DNA from: Clostridia bacterium | GTDB lineage: Bacteria > Bacillota > Clostridia > Oscillospirales > Acutalibacteraceae | DNA length: 64,000 bases | Assembly (NCBI GenBank): GCA_017935325.1 | Contig: JAGBHV010000030.1 | Location: forward strand, 1-64,000 | Direction: 5' to 3' | In this document: positions 20,008 through 27,902 of the stretch, piece after piece | How the letters are laid out: each line of letters opens with the position of its first letter | How positions within the stretch are numbered: position 1 is the first letter of the stretch | Position numbers and translations under genes: made by a program | The notes under the pieces: generated by a model | Databases searched by the model: none | Seen by the model: the letters and a program-made list of their open reading frames with translations, nothing else | Told to the model about the DNA's origin: nothing

Positions 20008-22199
20008 TCTTCAAGCATCGCCTTCAGTGCGGAATATCTTTTTGCTTTTTTGTTGTTTGCAATCATGCCGCGGAGTTCTTCAATACTGCCGACAATTATC
20101 ATATGTTTTTTAGCTCTTGTAACTGCGGTGTACAAAAGATTTCGGTATGCTAATTGCGGTGGCAGACCGATAAGCGGCATAACTACGGCATCGAATTCGT
20201 TGCCCTGGCTTTTGTGAACGGTTATTGCATATGCAAGCTCCAGTTCAGAAAAACTTTCAGTAGGATATTCGGTGATTTTATCTTCAAAATTAATTTTCAT
20301 CATACCGGTATGTAAGTCGATTCTTTCAAGAATGCCGATGTCACCATTGAACATTCCTGTGCCGCTTTCATCGCCTTTAGTCCATACGATATCATAGTTG
20401 TTTTTTATCTGCATTACCTTGTCGCCTTCGCGGAAAATGCGTCCCTGAAAATTAATTTCTTTTTTGTCGGGAGCCGGCGGATTCAGGTTTGCCTGAACAA
20501 GTCGGTTGATGTTTACGGAGCCTGCTTCGCCTTTCCTCGACGGACAGAGAATCTGTATATCATCAAGAGGGGAATAGCCATATGCCTTTGGTAATCTTTT
20601 AACTAAAAGGTCGCTGACTGTCTGTGCCGCAGATGAGGGTACAGTACGTTCCATAAAGAAAAAGTCGTTATCTTTATCATTTCTGTCTATATCTTCGCCT
20701 CTGACGATTTTGTGCGCATTGCTGACAATCAGGCTCTTCATTGCCTGCCTGAAAACTTCTGTAAGTTCAATTGTGGGCAGTAGATGTGAGTTGATTAAAT
20801 CATGCAAAACATTGCCTGAACCTACGGGTGGCAGCTGGTTTGAGTCACCCACCATCACAAGACGGCATCCGAGAGGAAGGGCATCAAGCAGATTTGCAAA
20901 AAGGCAAACATCCACCATTGAAAGTTCATCTACTATAAGTGCTTCTACTGTCAACGGGTTTCTGATGTTTCTGCCGAAGGTCTGCTTTTCTTCCGAATCA
21001 AATTCAACTTCAAGAAGTCTGTGTATAGTTTTTGCTTCTCTGCCCGTAACCTCCGACATTCTTTTGGCGGCTCTTCCGGTAGGAGCGCATAATGCAGTTT
21101 TTAACCCTTGAGTTTCAAAAAGCTCAATAATACCGTTTATGGTAGTTGTTTTTCCGGTGCCCGGACCGCCCGTGAGAATAAGTATACCTTTTTCTACGGC
21201 GGTTGTTATGGCTTCAAGTTGTTTTTCTTCGTAATGTATATTATGGTCGTCCTGAATTTTCTGAAGATCCTGAAGTAATGTTTTGTGACCTGCAGGCGGA
21301 AACTGAACCATAAGCTTTATTCTGTCACATATTTTTTTCTCTGCTGCAAAAATATGCGGAAGGAAAAGGAAATCGGTATCGTTTCGTTCATATTCAACAA
21401 GCTGTTTGTTTTCTATCAGAAAATCAATCTGCTCGCTTGCGTATTCAAGAGGAATCTCAAGGAACATTGACGCTGATTCAATTACTCTTGCTCTTGGTAT
21501 ACAGGTGTGACCGTTTGAAAGATTATGTTTTACGATATATACTATTCCTGCTCTTATGCGGAATTCTTTATTGGGACTTAAAATAAGGTTGTTTGCAATT
21601 GCATCTGCTCTTTCAAATCCCATACCTATGCGTTCATCGCAGAGAAGATAAGGGTTGTCTTCTATCAGTTCTATAGTTTTGTTCCCGAAAACCTTGAACG
21701 CATGAAGACACTCTGACGGTGACATTCCGTAATGTTCAAGCCGTATCATAATTTCTCTTATTGCAAACTGTTCTTTAAAGGTTTTTGATATCTGTAAAGC
21801 TTTGGCTTTGGAAATGCCTTTGATTTGTGCTAATCTGTCAGGGTCATTTTCAAGCACATCAAAAGTATTTTCGCCGAAAGCTTCAATTATTTTTGCCGCA
21901 GTTGAGGGACCGATTCCTTTTACCGCGCCCGAAGACAAATATTTCAGAAGGTCAGCGGTGCTTTTGGGCATTGCTCTTTCGCAGAGCTTAATTTTAAACT
22001 GTCTGCCGAAGGATGAATGAAAATCAAAATGACCTATAAGACGTAATGTTTCGCCTGCATCTATATGGGGCAGAACTCCGACTGCTGTTACAAGGTCGGT
22101 ATCGCAATCGAGGTCAAGAACAGTAAACCCGTTTTCTTCATTGCGGAAAGTAACGGATTCTACGACTCCTTTAATCTCAATTTCGTTCTGCTCAGTCAT
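20004..22199 (-). CDS. recD2: RecD-like ATP-dependent DNA helicase
   Basis: The 731-residue protein is of the RecD2 type, which acts without RecBC. It has the N-terminal OB and helix-hairpin-helix region (LSSGAVKGIGPSTAAKI), Walker A LTGGPGTGKTTT, the DE box ALIVDELSMVDV and the C-terminal motif YAITVHKSQGNEFDAVVMP. It is a 5'-3' helicase by family. It heads the recD2-comF-mreB-DUF4364-ribulokinase run. Confidence 0.94.
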   Translation of the reverse strand: MTEQNEIEIKGVVESVTFRNEENGFTVLDLDCDTDLVTAVGVLPHIDAGETLRLIGHFDFHSSFGRQFKIKLCERAMPKSTADLLKYLSSGAVKGIGPSTAAKIIEAFGENTFDVLENDPDRLAQIKGISKAKALQISKTFKEQFAIREIMIRLEHYGMSPSECLHAFKVFGNKTIELIEDNPYLLCDERIGMGFERADAIANNLILSPNKEFRIRAGIVYIVKHNLSNGHTCIPRARVIESASMFLEIPLEYASEQIDFLIENKQLVEYERNDTDFLFLPHIFAAEKKICDRIKLMVQFPPAGHKTLLQDLQKIQDDHNIHYEEKQLEAITTAVEKGILILTGGPGTGKTTTINGIIELFETQGLKTALCAPTGRAAKRMSEVTGREAKTIHRLLEVEFDSEEKQTFGRNIRNPLTVEALIVDELSMVDVCLFANLLDALPLGCRLVMVGDSNQLPPVGSGNVLHDLINSHLLPTIELTEVFRQAMKSLIVSNAHKIVRGEDIDRNDKDNDFFFMERTVPSSAAQTVSDLLVKRLPKAYGYSPLDDIQILCPSRKGEAGSVNINRLVQANLNPPAPDKKEINFQGRIFREGDKVMQIKNNYDIVWTKGDESGTGMFNGDIGILERIDLHTGMMKINFEDKITEYPTESFSELELAYAITVHKSQGNEFDAVVMPLIGLPPQLAYRNLLYTAVTRAKKHMIIVGSIEELRGMIANNKKAKRYSALKAMLEE

Positions 22200-22237
22200 T
22201 TCGTCCGTCCTCTCTTACAGAAATAATATATCATTTT

Positions 22238-22266
22238 ATTTTACAATATTGTGAGATAAAATGCAA
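22238..22266 (-). promoter_or_regulatory. Possible promoter of the recD2 run
   Basis: On the minus strand TTGCAT and TAAAAT are 17 bases apart, 39 bases before the recD2 start. The match to sigma-A consensus is partial. Confidence 0.42.
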
Positions 22267-22270
22267 TATC

Positions 22271-22310
22271 TATAAAAGAAAAAGCCGCATCAATATGTGA
22301 ATTGATGCGG
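22271..22310 (-). terminator. Terminator after the class II aldolase gene
   Basis: CCGCATCAAT and ATTGATGCGG (22285-22310) form a ten-pair stem with a six-base loop; on the minus strand it is followed by CTTTTTCTTTT. Confidence 0.88.
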
Positions 22311-22316
22311 TAAAAA

Positions 22317-23000
22317 TTATTTGTTGTATTTTTTATATCCGGGGTGATTGCCTGTGATGTTATATCTGTTAATGCGAAGGTCCATGAGAGTATCAATGTC
22401 TTCTTTTGAAACTTCTTTTGCACCGCCGAGTAAACGTGCATTCAGGCTGATTTTTGCCCAGAGTTCCAGAGTTTCCATTCTGTAATAAGCTGTGAGAAGG
22501 TCAACACCCATTGTAAGAGCTCCGTGGTTTTCAAGAAGAATTGCATCATGCTCATTAAGGAACGGTTCGATTGAATCGGGAACTTCATTTGTTGAAGGTG
22601 TTCCGTAAGGTGCAATCGGAACAGAACCGAGAGTGAGAATTGATTCAGGCATGATGTAATCATCCATATGTATATGTGCTACTGCAAAAGCTGTTGAAAC
22701 AGGGGGATGTGCATGAACTACTGCACCAAGCTCCGGTCTTTTTTCATAGCAACGGAAATGCATTTTGATTTCTGAAGAGGGTTTGTAACCTTCAGGTCCT
22801 TCAATAACGTTTCCGTCTTTGTCAACCTTGATAAGAATATCAGGTGTGATGAAGCTTTTGCTTGTGCCTGAAGGAGTTACAAGGAAATTACCGTCTTCAA
22901 GCTTTACTGTGATGTTGCCGTCGTTTGCTGCTACCCAACCGAGCTGCCACATTCTGTGACATACGTCGCAAATTTGTTCTTTGATAAGTTGTTCGTTCAT
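22317..23000 (-). CDS. Class II aldolase/adducin family protein (fuculose-phosphate-aldolase-like)
   Basis: The 227-residue protein has GNITVKLEDGNFLVTPSG, PSSEIKMHF with the acid/base Glu, the zinc His pair in VVHAHPP and a third His in LENHGALTMG. The Glu in PSSE is found in fuculose-1-phosphate aldolase, whereas ribulose-5-phosphate 4-epimerases (AraD) have PSSD, so aldolase activity on a deoxy-ketose phosphate is more likely than epimerisation despite the nearby ribulokinase. It has its own promoter and terminator and is divergent from an MFS transporter. Confidence 0.8.
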   Translation of the reverse strand: MNEQLIKEQICDVCHRMWQLGWVAANDGNITVKLEDGNFLVTPSGTSKSFITPDILIKVDKDGNVIEGPEGYKPSSEIKMHFRCYEKRPELGAVVHAHPPVSTAFAVAHIHMDDYIMPESILTLGSVPIAPYGTPSTNEVPDSIEPFLNEHDAILLENHGALTMGVDLLTAYYRMETLELWAKISLNARLLGGAKEVSKEDIDTLMDLRINRYNITGNHPGYKKYNK

Positions 23001-23050
23001 AAAAACATCTCCAAATAAATATTAAAATAAATCGTAAAATTACAAGTCTC

Positions 23051-23079
23051 ATAATACTCCATTTTCCTTGATTTGTCAA
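23051..23079 (-). promoter_or_regulatory. Promoter of the class II aldolase gene
   Basis: TTGACA and TATTAT lie 17 bases apart on the minus strand, 50 bases before the start codon. This is a near-consensus sigma-A promoter. Confidence 0.75.
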
Positions 23080-23115
23080 TGTTTTTCACTTGCTTTAGAT
23101 AAAATATTTTTTTGC

Positions 23116-23144
23116 TTGATTTATTTGGATTTTAAATATATAAT
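23116..23144 (+). promoter_or_regulatory. Promoter of the MFS transporter gene
   Basis: TTGATT and TATAAT are spaced by 17 bases and end 30 bases before the start of the transporter at 23175. It is back to back with the aldolase promoter. Confidence 0.7.
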
Positions 23145-23174
23145 TTATAGAGAAAAAAATAATGTGAGGTAAAA

Positions 23175-24437
23175 ATGAAAAGCAAATTAACTTATAAAAG
23201 CACAGCCGTTTCGTGTTATATCGGTTTTGCAGTACAGGCGATAATTAATAATTTTCCGTCGCTTCTTTTTGTTATATTCAGAACTTATCTGGGAATTACA
23301 ATTTCTCAGCTTGCAAGCCTTGTTTCCGCTTTGTTTTTAACACAGCTTGCTGTTGATATCTTCAGTATCAGATGGGTTGATAAATTGGGCTACAGAGTAA
23401 CGGCTGTTATATCCCATGTTTTTTCTGCAGCCGGGCTTGTTCTGCTCGGGTTTTTGCCGAGAATGATGGAAAACTCCTATGTAGCACTGATAATTTGTTC
23501 AATGATTTATGCAGTAGGTGCAGGTTTCCAGGAAACAGTTTTAAGCCCCATAGTTGAATCAATTTCCGATGAGCTTGACAGCGGAGCTATGAGTATACTT
23601 CATTCCTTTTACTGCCTTGGTCAATGTCTTACCGTTATTGTAACAACGGTATTTATAAAAATTTTCGGAGAACAGTATTGGTATGTGCTTGCATGGTTAT
23701 TAGCACTTGTACCTGCTTATAATACATATCGTTTTATGCGTGTTCCCATAAGAAAAACGCTTTCAGCAGAAGAAAAAACCCCGCTGAAAGAATTGTTTTC
23801 ATCGAGGATTTTTATTGTGGCTATGATTGTTATGATAGGCGGAGGTGCTTCAGAGCTTTCAATGGTGCAATGGTCATCAATGTTTGCTGAAAAAGGACTT
23901 GGCGTAAGTAAGGTTATCGGTGACCTGTTAGGTCCCTGCCTTTTTGCCGTATTTATGTTTATAGGACGTGTTGTGTGCGGTAAGGTTGAAGAAAAAATCA
24001 ATTTGCAGAAAGCACTGATGGTGTGTTCTGTTATGAGCTTTATCTGTTATCTTACTTCCGCGCTTTCTCTTAATGCTTTTCTGTCCCTTGCAGGATGTGC
24101 TCTGTGCGGATTTGCGGTAAGCATTATGTGGCCGGGAACTCTTACACTTGCGGCATCAAGATATCCTAAAGGCGGTGCAGCGATGTTCAGCATTCTTGCA
24201 CTTTGCGGTGACCTTGGATGTTCCTTCGGTCCGTGGCTTTCTGGAAAAGTTTCTGATTTATCACGTCAGAATGAAAATATTATTTTATTTGCATCAAAGT
24301 TTTCTCTTGATGCAGAACAAGCAGGCTTGAGAATGGGAATGCTTGTTTCAGCTGTGTTTCCGCTGCTTATTCTGCTTGGATTATTGTTTTTCAGAGAGAA
24401 AAAACAGACAAAACAAAATCATCATAAAACTCAGTGA
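23175..24437 (+). CDS. MFS transporter
   Basis: The 420-residue protein has about 12 hydrophobic segments and a long central cytoplasmic loop (about residues 195-210), the shape of a major facilitator. The segment ISQLASLVSALFLTQLAVDI with RWVDKLGYRV resembles the loop-2 motif of the family. Substrate is unknown; it is divergent from a sugar-phosphate aldolase, so a sugar is possible. Its 3' end overlaps the convergent phosphopantetheinyl transferase gene by 47 bases. Confidence 0.82.
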   Translation: MKSKLTYKSTAVSCYIGFAVQAIINNFPSLLFVIFRTYLGITISQLASLVSALFLTQLAVDIFSIRWVDKLGYRVTAVISHVFSAAGLVLLGFLPRMMENSYVALIICSMIYAVGAGFQETVLSPIVESISDELDSGAMSILHSFYCLGQCLTVIVTTVFIKIFGEQYWYVLAWLLALVPAYNTYRFMRVPIRKTLSAEEKTPLKELFSSRIFIVAMIVMIGGGASELSMVQWSSMFAEKGLGVSKVIGDLLGPCLFAVFMFIGRVVCGKVEEKINLQKALMVCSVMSFICYLTSALSLNAFLSLAGCALCGFAVSIMWPGTLTLAASRYPKGGAAMFSILALCGDLGCSFGPWLSGKVSDLSRQNENIILFASKFSLDAEQAGLRMGMLVSAVFPLLILLGLLFFREKKQTKQNHHKTQ

Positions 24438-24960
24438 AAAACTTGAATTTTTCATCTGTGGTATCTATACTCTTAAGCTCCCGGTCAATACCTGAACCGA
24501 GGGCTTTTAAATATGCTTCTTTTTTTGTCCAGATTTCAGTAAAAGCTTCCGCTTTGTTTTCACTTGAATCAACCAGATTTTTTTCATTTGCCGAGCAGAT
24601 TCGTTCAATTAATTTATCTGGCGGCTTTTTGTAAATTTCAATATCAATTCCGATTTCATTTTCGCCGATTGCAATTGCCAGATACTCACCTGAATGGCTG
24701 ACAGAAAAGTGAATATTTTCATGACTCAGGCAAAAAGGTTTCCCGCTTTTACTTACGGAAAAAATCAGTTCTTCTCTTCGTATGTTATATTCGTCGCTGA
24801 CTTTTTCTTTCAGAAAACCCTGTGAGAGTAAAAGAGCTTTTTTTCTGTTCAGGTTTTTGATAACGTTGTATTGTTCTTTTTTTTCTTTGTCCAGAAACAG
24901 TAAATATTCTTTTTGCTTTTCTTCGGAAAATTCGTTCAGATTTTTTATGTAATATTTCAT
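24391..24960 (-). CDS. 4'-Phosphopantetheinyl transferase, Sfp type
   Basis: The 189-residue protein has the PPTase motifs FSVSHSGEYLAIAI, IGIDIEIYK (Mg-binding Asp and Glu) and FTEIWTKKEAYLKALG. It transfers phosphopantetheine from CoA to carrier proteins. No carrier protein or synthase lies in the window, so its partner is elsewhere, possibly the fatty-acid ACP. The ATG at 24960 is preferred to a GTG nine bases earlier, which overlaps the AGGTGA ribosome binding site. Confidence 0.9.
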   Translation of the reverse strand: MKYYIKNLNEFSEEKQKEYLLFLDKEKKEQYNVIKNLNRKKALLLSQGFLKEKVSDEYNIRREELIFSVSKSGKPFCLSHENIHFSVSHSGEYLAIAIGENEIGIDIEIYKKPPDKLIERICSANEKNLVDSSENKAEAFTEIWTKKEAYLKALGSGIDRELKSIDTTDEKFKFFTEFYDDFVLSVFSL

Positions 24961-24971
24961 TTTCTTCACCT

Positions 24972-25014
24972 AAAAATATACCGATATACTTAAATGTATA
25001 TCGGTACTTTTTTG
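24972..25014. terminator. Two-way terminator between DUF378 and PPTase genes
   Basis: TACCGATATAC (24979-24989) and GTATATCGGTA (24996-25006) form an 11-pair stem with a six-base loop, flanked by TAAAAATA on one side and CTTTTTTG on the other. For the minus strand it ends the DUF378 transcript. Confidence 0.78.
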
Positions 25015-25245
25015 TCAGTCGACATCGTTATTGATGCTTGTTGACTCGACCATTTCATCTGTTCTTCTGAACAAGAGTGAAATGCACCAGACACCGGCAA
25101 GGGCTACGAGTGTGTAAATAATACGGCTGAGGATTGAATCCTGACCGCCGAAAATCCACGCTACCAGGTCAAATTGAAAAAGACCGATTGTACCCCAGTT
25201 GAGAGCACCGATGATGACGAGTACCAAGGATATTTTATCAAGCAT
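25015..25245 (-). CDS. DUF378 small membrane protein (YuzA-like)
   Basis: The 76-residue protein has two membrane helices (ISLVLVIIGALNWGTIGLF and the segment around IIYTLVALAGVWCISLLF) and the GALNWG motif of DUF378. The function of the family is not known. The ATG at 25245 follows GGGAGGAG; a start seven codons earlier would lie ahead of this site. It may be cotranscribed with the rqcH gene 57 bases upstream. Confidence 0.85.
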   Translation of the reverse strand: MLDKISLVLVIIGALNWGTIGLFQFDLVAWIFGGQDSILSRIIYTLVALAGVWCISLLFRRTDEMVESTSINNDVD

Positions 25246-25301
25246 TTTTTCATCTCCTCCCGTCAAAGATATTTTTAACCGGGAAGATGAAATTATTCAG
25301 A

Positions 25302-27071
25302 TCATTTTTTGTTTTCGGCAGATAATCTTTCTGCTAAATTCTCATCAGGTTTCACAAACACTGTGTTATACACATGGTAAATAACAAAACCGGGTTTTGC
25401 TCCGTTCGGCTTTTTGAGATTTCCTGCTTCTGTGTAATCAACGGGTACTTGCGAGGAAAGGCGAGCCTTGCTGTTATATGCGGCAATGATTGCTGCTTGT
25501 TCTATTGCAAGGTCGGAAATTTCTTTTCCGTCCGAAACAATTATTACGTGAGAACCGTGGATTTTCTGTGTATGCAGCCACAAGTCGTGTTTTCTTGCGG
25601 TTTTTAATGAAAGCTTGTCGTTCTGAATGTTGTTTCTGCCCACTAAAATTGTAAATCCGTCATCGGAAATGAATTTTTTCGGAGGCAAGGGTTTCTGATT
25701 TTTATTTTTGACATCTTTATGTTTGTTTTTTAAATATCCGTTTTCTGCAAGTTCACGGCGGATTTCTGTTATTTCCTCTTCTCCGTCAGCTCGGTTTAAT
25801 TCGTCAAGAACAGATTCAAGGTACTCAAGTTCTTCTTTGTTTTTCTCAATAAGCTCTGTGAGCATTTTTTCTGCAGTTTTTGCTTTTCTGTATTCTTTGA
25901 AATATTTCTGTGAATTTGCAGTAGGTGTAAGTGCAGGGTCTGCTTTAATTCTGACTGTATTATTGTTGTCATAATAGTTTTCGACTTCATAGTATGCTGA
26001 GCCTTTCTGAAGTCTGTATTGGTTCGCGCTGATAAGCTCTGCGTTGATTCGCAATGTTTCTCTGTCAGCACACTGTGCAAGTTCAGAAGTCTGCAGGTTT
26101 ATTTTTTTTGCAGTTCTCTGAATTAAGTTGTTAAGCTTTTTATAAAGGTCGTCTGAACGCTGTTTTGTTCTTTCAAGTCTGTCACGCTCATAATAGAAGC
26201 TGTCAAGCAAAGAAGAAAAGCTTTCTTCTTTCACGCATTTTCTCACGCCTGAATATTGATTGATTTCAATAAACGCAAAATCGGCAGGTCTTGAATTTTC
26301 GTCTTCAACAACAAAGGGAAAAGCTTTTTCGTTTTTTATTATATCCTGAATTTCTTCAATTACTGCCTTTAATCTGCCTTTTTCGTTTTCATCGAGTTCG
26401 TTACAGAATTTATCATAATATGTCGTTTTAAAGGCAATTTCGCGGCTTATAACGGGCGAGATGCCTTCGATTGAGGATAAAACTGCAGATGAAAGATTTT
26501 TGTTAGTAAAAGAAAGTATTCTGTCACAGATTTTTTCAGATGTTTCTGAATACAAATCAAGCTTGAACTGTTTTGGCGGAAGTGCATAAGTAAGACCGGG
26601 CAAAATCTGCCTTACAGATGAAGTTGAAAAATCAACACGTTTAAGTGCGTCGATAATTATATTATTATCAGCATTTATCAGTATAATATTACTGTGCTGT
26701 GCCATAATTTCAATTACAAGAGAAAGCTTTACTTTGTCTCCGATTTCGTTTGTTGAATCAAAATCGATAAATAAAATTCTGTCGCTGTCAACCTGTCTGA
26801 ATGATGTTATCATCGCACTTGTAAGATGCTTCCTTAAAAGCATGCAAAGCATCGGCGGGGTTTTTGGGTTTTCGGGAGCGTGGGTTGTAAAATGAATTCT
26901 CGGACTGTTTGCCCTGGCAGAAAGCAAAAGCTTTTTCTGACCGTTTCTGCCGCGGAGAATCAGCACCAATTCTTCCTTTGAAGGTTGGTGAACTTTTTCA
27001 ACACGCATTGTAACAGCTTCTTTTTCAATTTCGTTTTTTACCTGTTTTAAAAAAATTCCGTCAAGTGCCAT
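25302..27071 (-). CDS. rqcH: RqcH (NFACT-family ribosome quality control protein)
   Basis: The 589-residue protein has the NFACT-N part (MALDGIFLKQVKNEIEKEA), a central coiled-coil stretch (about residues 295-445) and the NFACT-R domain with HDLWLHTQKIHGSHVII near the end. RqcH, the bacterial Rqc2, binds 50S subunits stalled with peptidyl-tRNA and adds C-terminal alanines that mark the peptide for degradation. Older names are fibronectin-binding protein A or YloA. It starts five bases after the nif3-like stop. Confidence 0.93.
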   Translation of the reverse strand: MALDGIFLKQVKNEIEKEAVTMRVEKVHQPSKEELVLILRGRNGQKKLLLSARANSPRIHFTTHAPENPKTPPMLCMLLRKHLTSAMITSFRQVDSDRILFIDFDSTNEIGDKVKLSLVIEIMAQHSNIILINADNNIIIDALKRVDFSTSSVRQILPGLTYALPPKQFKLDLYSETSEKICDRILSFTNKNLSSAVLSSIEGISPVISREIAFKTTYYDKFCNELDENEKGRLKAVIEEIQDIIKNEKAFPFVVEDENSRPADFAFIEINQYSGVRKCVKEESFSSLLDSFYYERDRLERTKQRSDDLYKKLNNLIQRTAKKINLQTSELAQCADRETLRINAELISANQYRLQKGSAYYEVENYYDNNNTVRIKADPALTPTANSQKYFKEYRKAKTAEKMLTELIEKNKEELEYLESVLDELNRADGEEEITEIRRELAENGYLKNKHKDVKNKNQKPLPPKKFISDDGFTILVGRNNIQNDKLSLKTARKHDLWLHTQKIHGSHVIIVSDGKEISDLAIEQAAIIAAYNSKARLSSQVPVDYTEAGNLKKPNGAKPGFVIYHVYNTVFVKPDENLAERLSAENKK

Positions 27072-27076
27072 AAATT

Positions 27077-27838
27077 TTAGTCCTTAAGATATTTAATGGG
27101 ATTAGTCTGTGATAAAACAATAATGTCGGTTTCGGAAAATCTTCCGCGGAGTTTACCTGCAAGAATTGCCATAGCAGGGTTTTCTGTTTCAAAATGTCCT
27201 GCGGCAATAAGAGTAAGTCCGTCTTCTTTTGCGTCGAGGAATTCGTGGTATTTAGCATCTCCCGTAACAAAAGCATCTATGCCCAATTCTGCAACTTCTT
27301 TTGCAAAATCTGCACCTGCTCCCGAGCATACGGCAACAGTTTCAATTTCATTTTCTCCGTCGCAGAAACGCACATCTGCAGAAAGCTGACGCGAAACAAA
27401 ACGGGCAAATTCTTCGGGAGTTGTTTTGTCTGTAAAACCTACACGAAGAAGATTTTCACTCATAGAAGTCGAAAGCACTTCAACCTTGGTAAGTTCAAGC
27501 AAATCGCAGAGAATATCATTAATTCCGCCGTCTGCAGAGTCAAGAGGTGTATGCGTTGAGATTAGACTGATTGAATTTTCTGCAAGTCGGTAAGGTGTAC
27601 AGTCGGAAAGAAAGGTTTTCTGCGCTTTGAAAATAACGGGATGATGAGTGATTATCAGGTCAACTTCAAGTGAAATTGCCTGGTCTAAAGTTTCTTTATT
27701 CAGATCAAGTGCGACAGCAACCCTGTTTACTTCCTTTTCAAAGCTTCCTACTAAAAGTCCGCTGTTGTCCCAACCTTCCTGAGAAGAAAAAGGTGCAATT
27801 TCATCTAAAAAGTCATAAAAATCTCTTACTGTTCTCAC
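27077..27838 (-). CDS. Nif3-like dinuclear metal centre protein
   Basis: The 253-residue protein has the metal-binding motifs of the Nif3 (YqfO/YbgI) family: ITHHPVIF at about residues 60-67, STHTPLD, and the C-terminal GDAKYHEFLDAKE and AAGHFETE. Its biological role is unsettled; GTP cyclohydrolase-like activity has been proposed for relatives. The start is GTG after GGAGG. In many Firmicutes trmK precedes this gene; it is not here. Confidence 0.9.
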   Translation of the reverse strand: MRTVRDFYDFLDEIAPFSSQEGWDNSGLLVGSFEKEVNRVAVALDLNKETLDQAISLEVDLIITHHPVIFKAQKTFLSDCTPYRLAENSISLISTHTPLDSADGGINDILCDLLELTKVEVLSTSMSENLLRVGFTDKTTPEEFARFVSRQLSADVRFCDGENEIETVAVCSGAGADFAKEVAELGIDAFVTGDAKYHEFLDAKEDGLTLIAAGHFETENPAMAILAGKLRGRFSETDIIVLSQTNPIKYLKD

Positions 27839-27866
27839 AAAACCGCCTCCACAAAATTATGAAAGT

Positions 27867-27895
27867 ATTATACACGATAATATAAATTACGTCAA
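27867..27895 (-). promoter_or_regulatory. Promoter of the nif3-rqcH run
   Basis: TTGACG and TATAAT lie 17 bases apart on the minus strand, about 29 bases before the GTG start at 27838. Confidence 0.75.
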
Positions 27896-27902
27896 TAAAA
27901 TA

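Noticed and set aside
22317..23000. Label as L-ribulose-5-phosphate 4-epimerase (AraD) because of the ribulokinase nearby
   Set aside because: The PSSE motif carries the Glu of aldolases and the gene is a separate unit with its own promoter and terminator.
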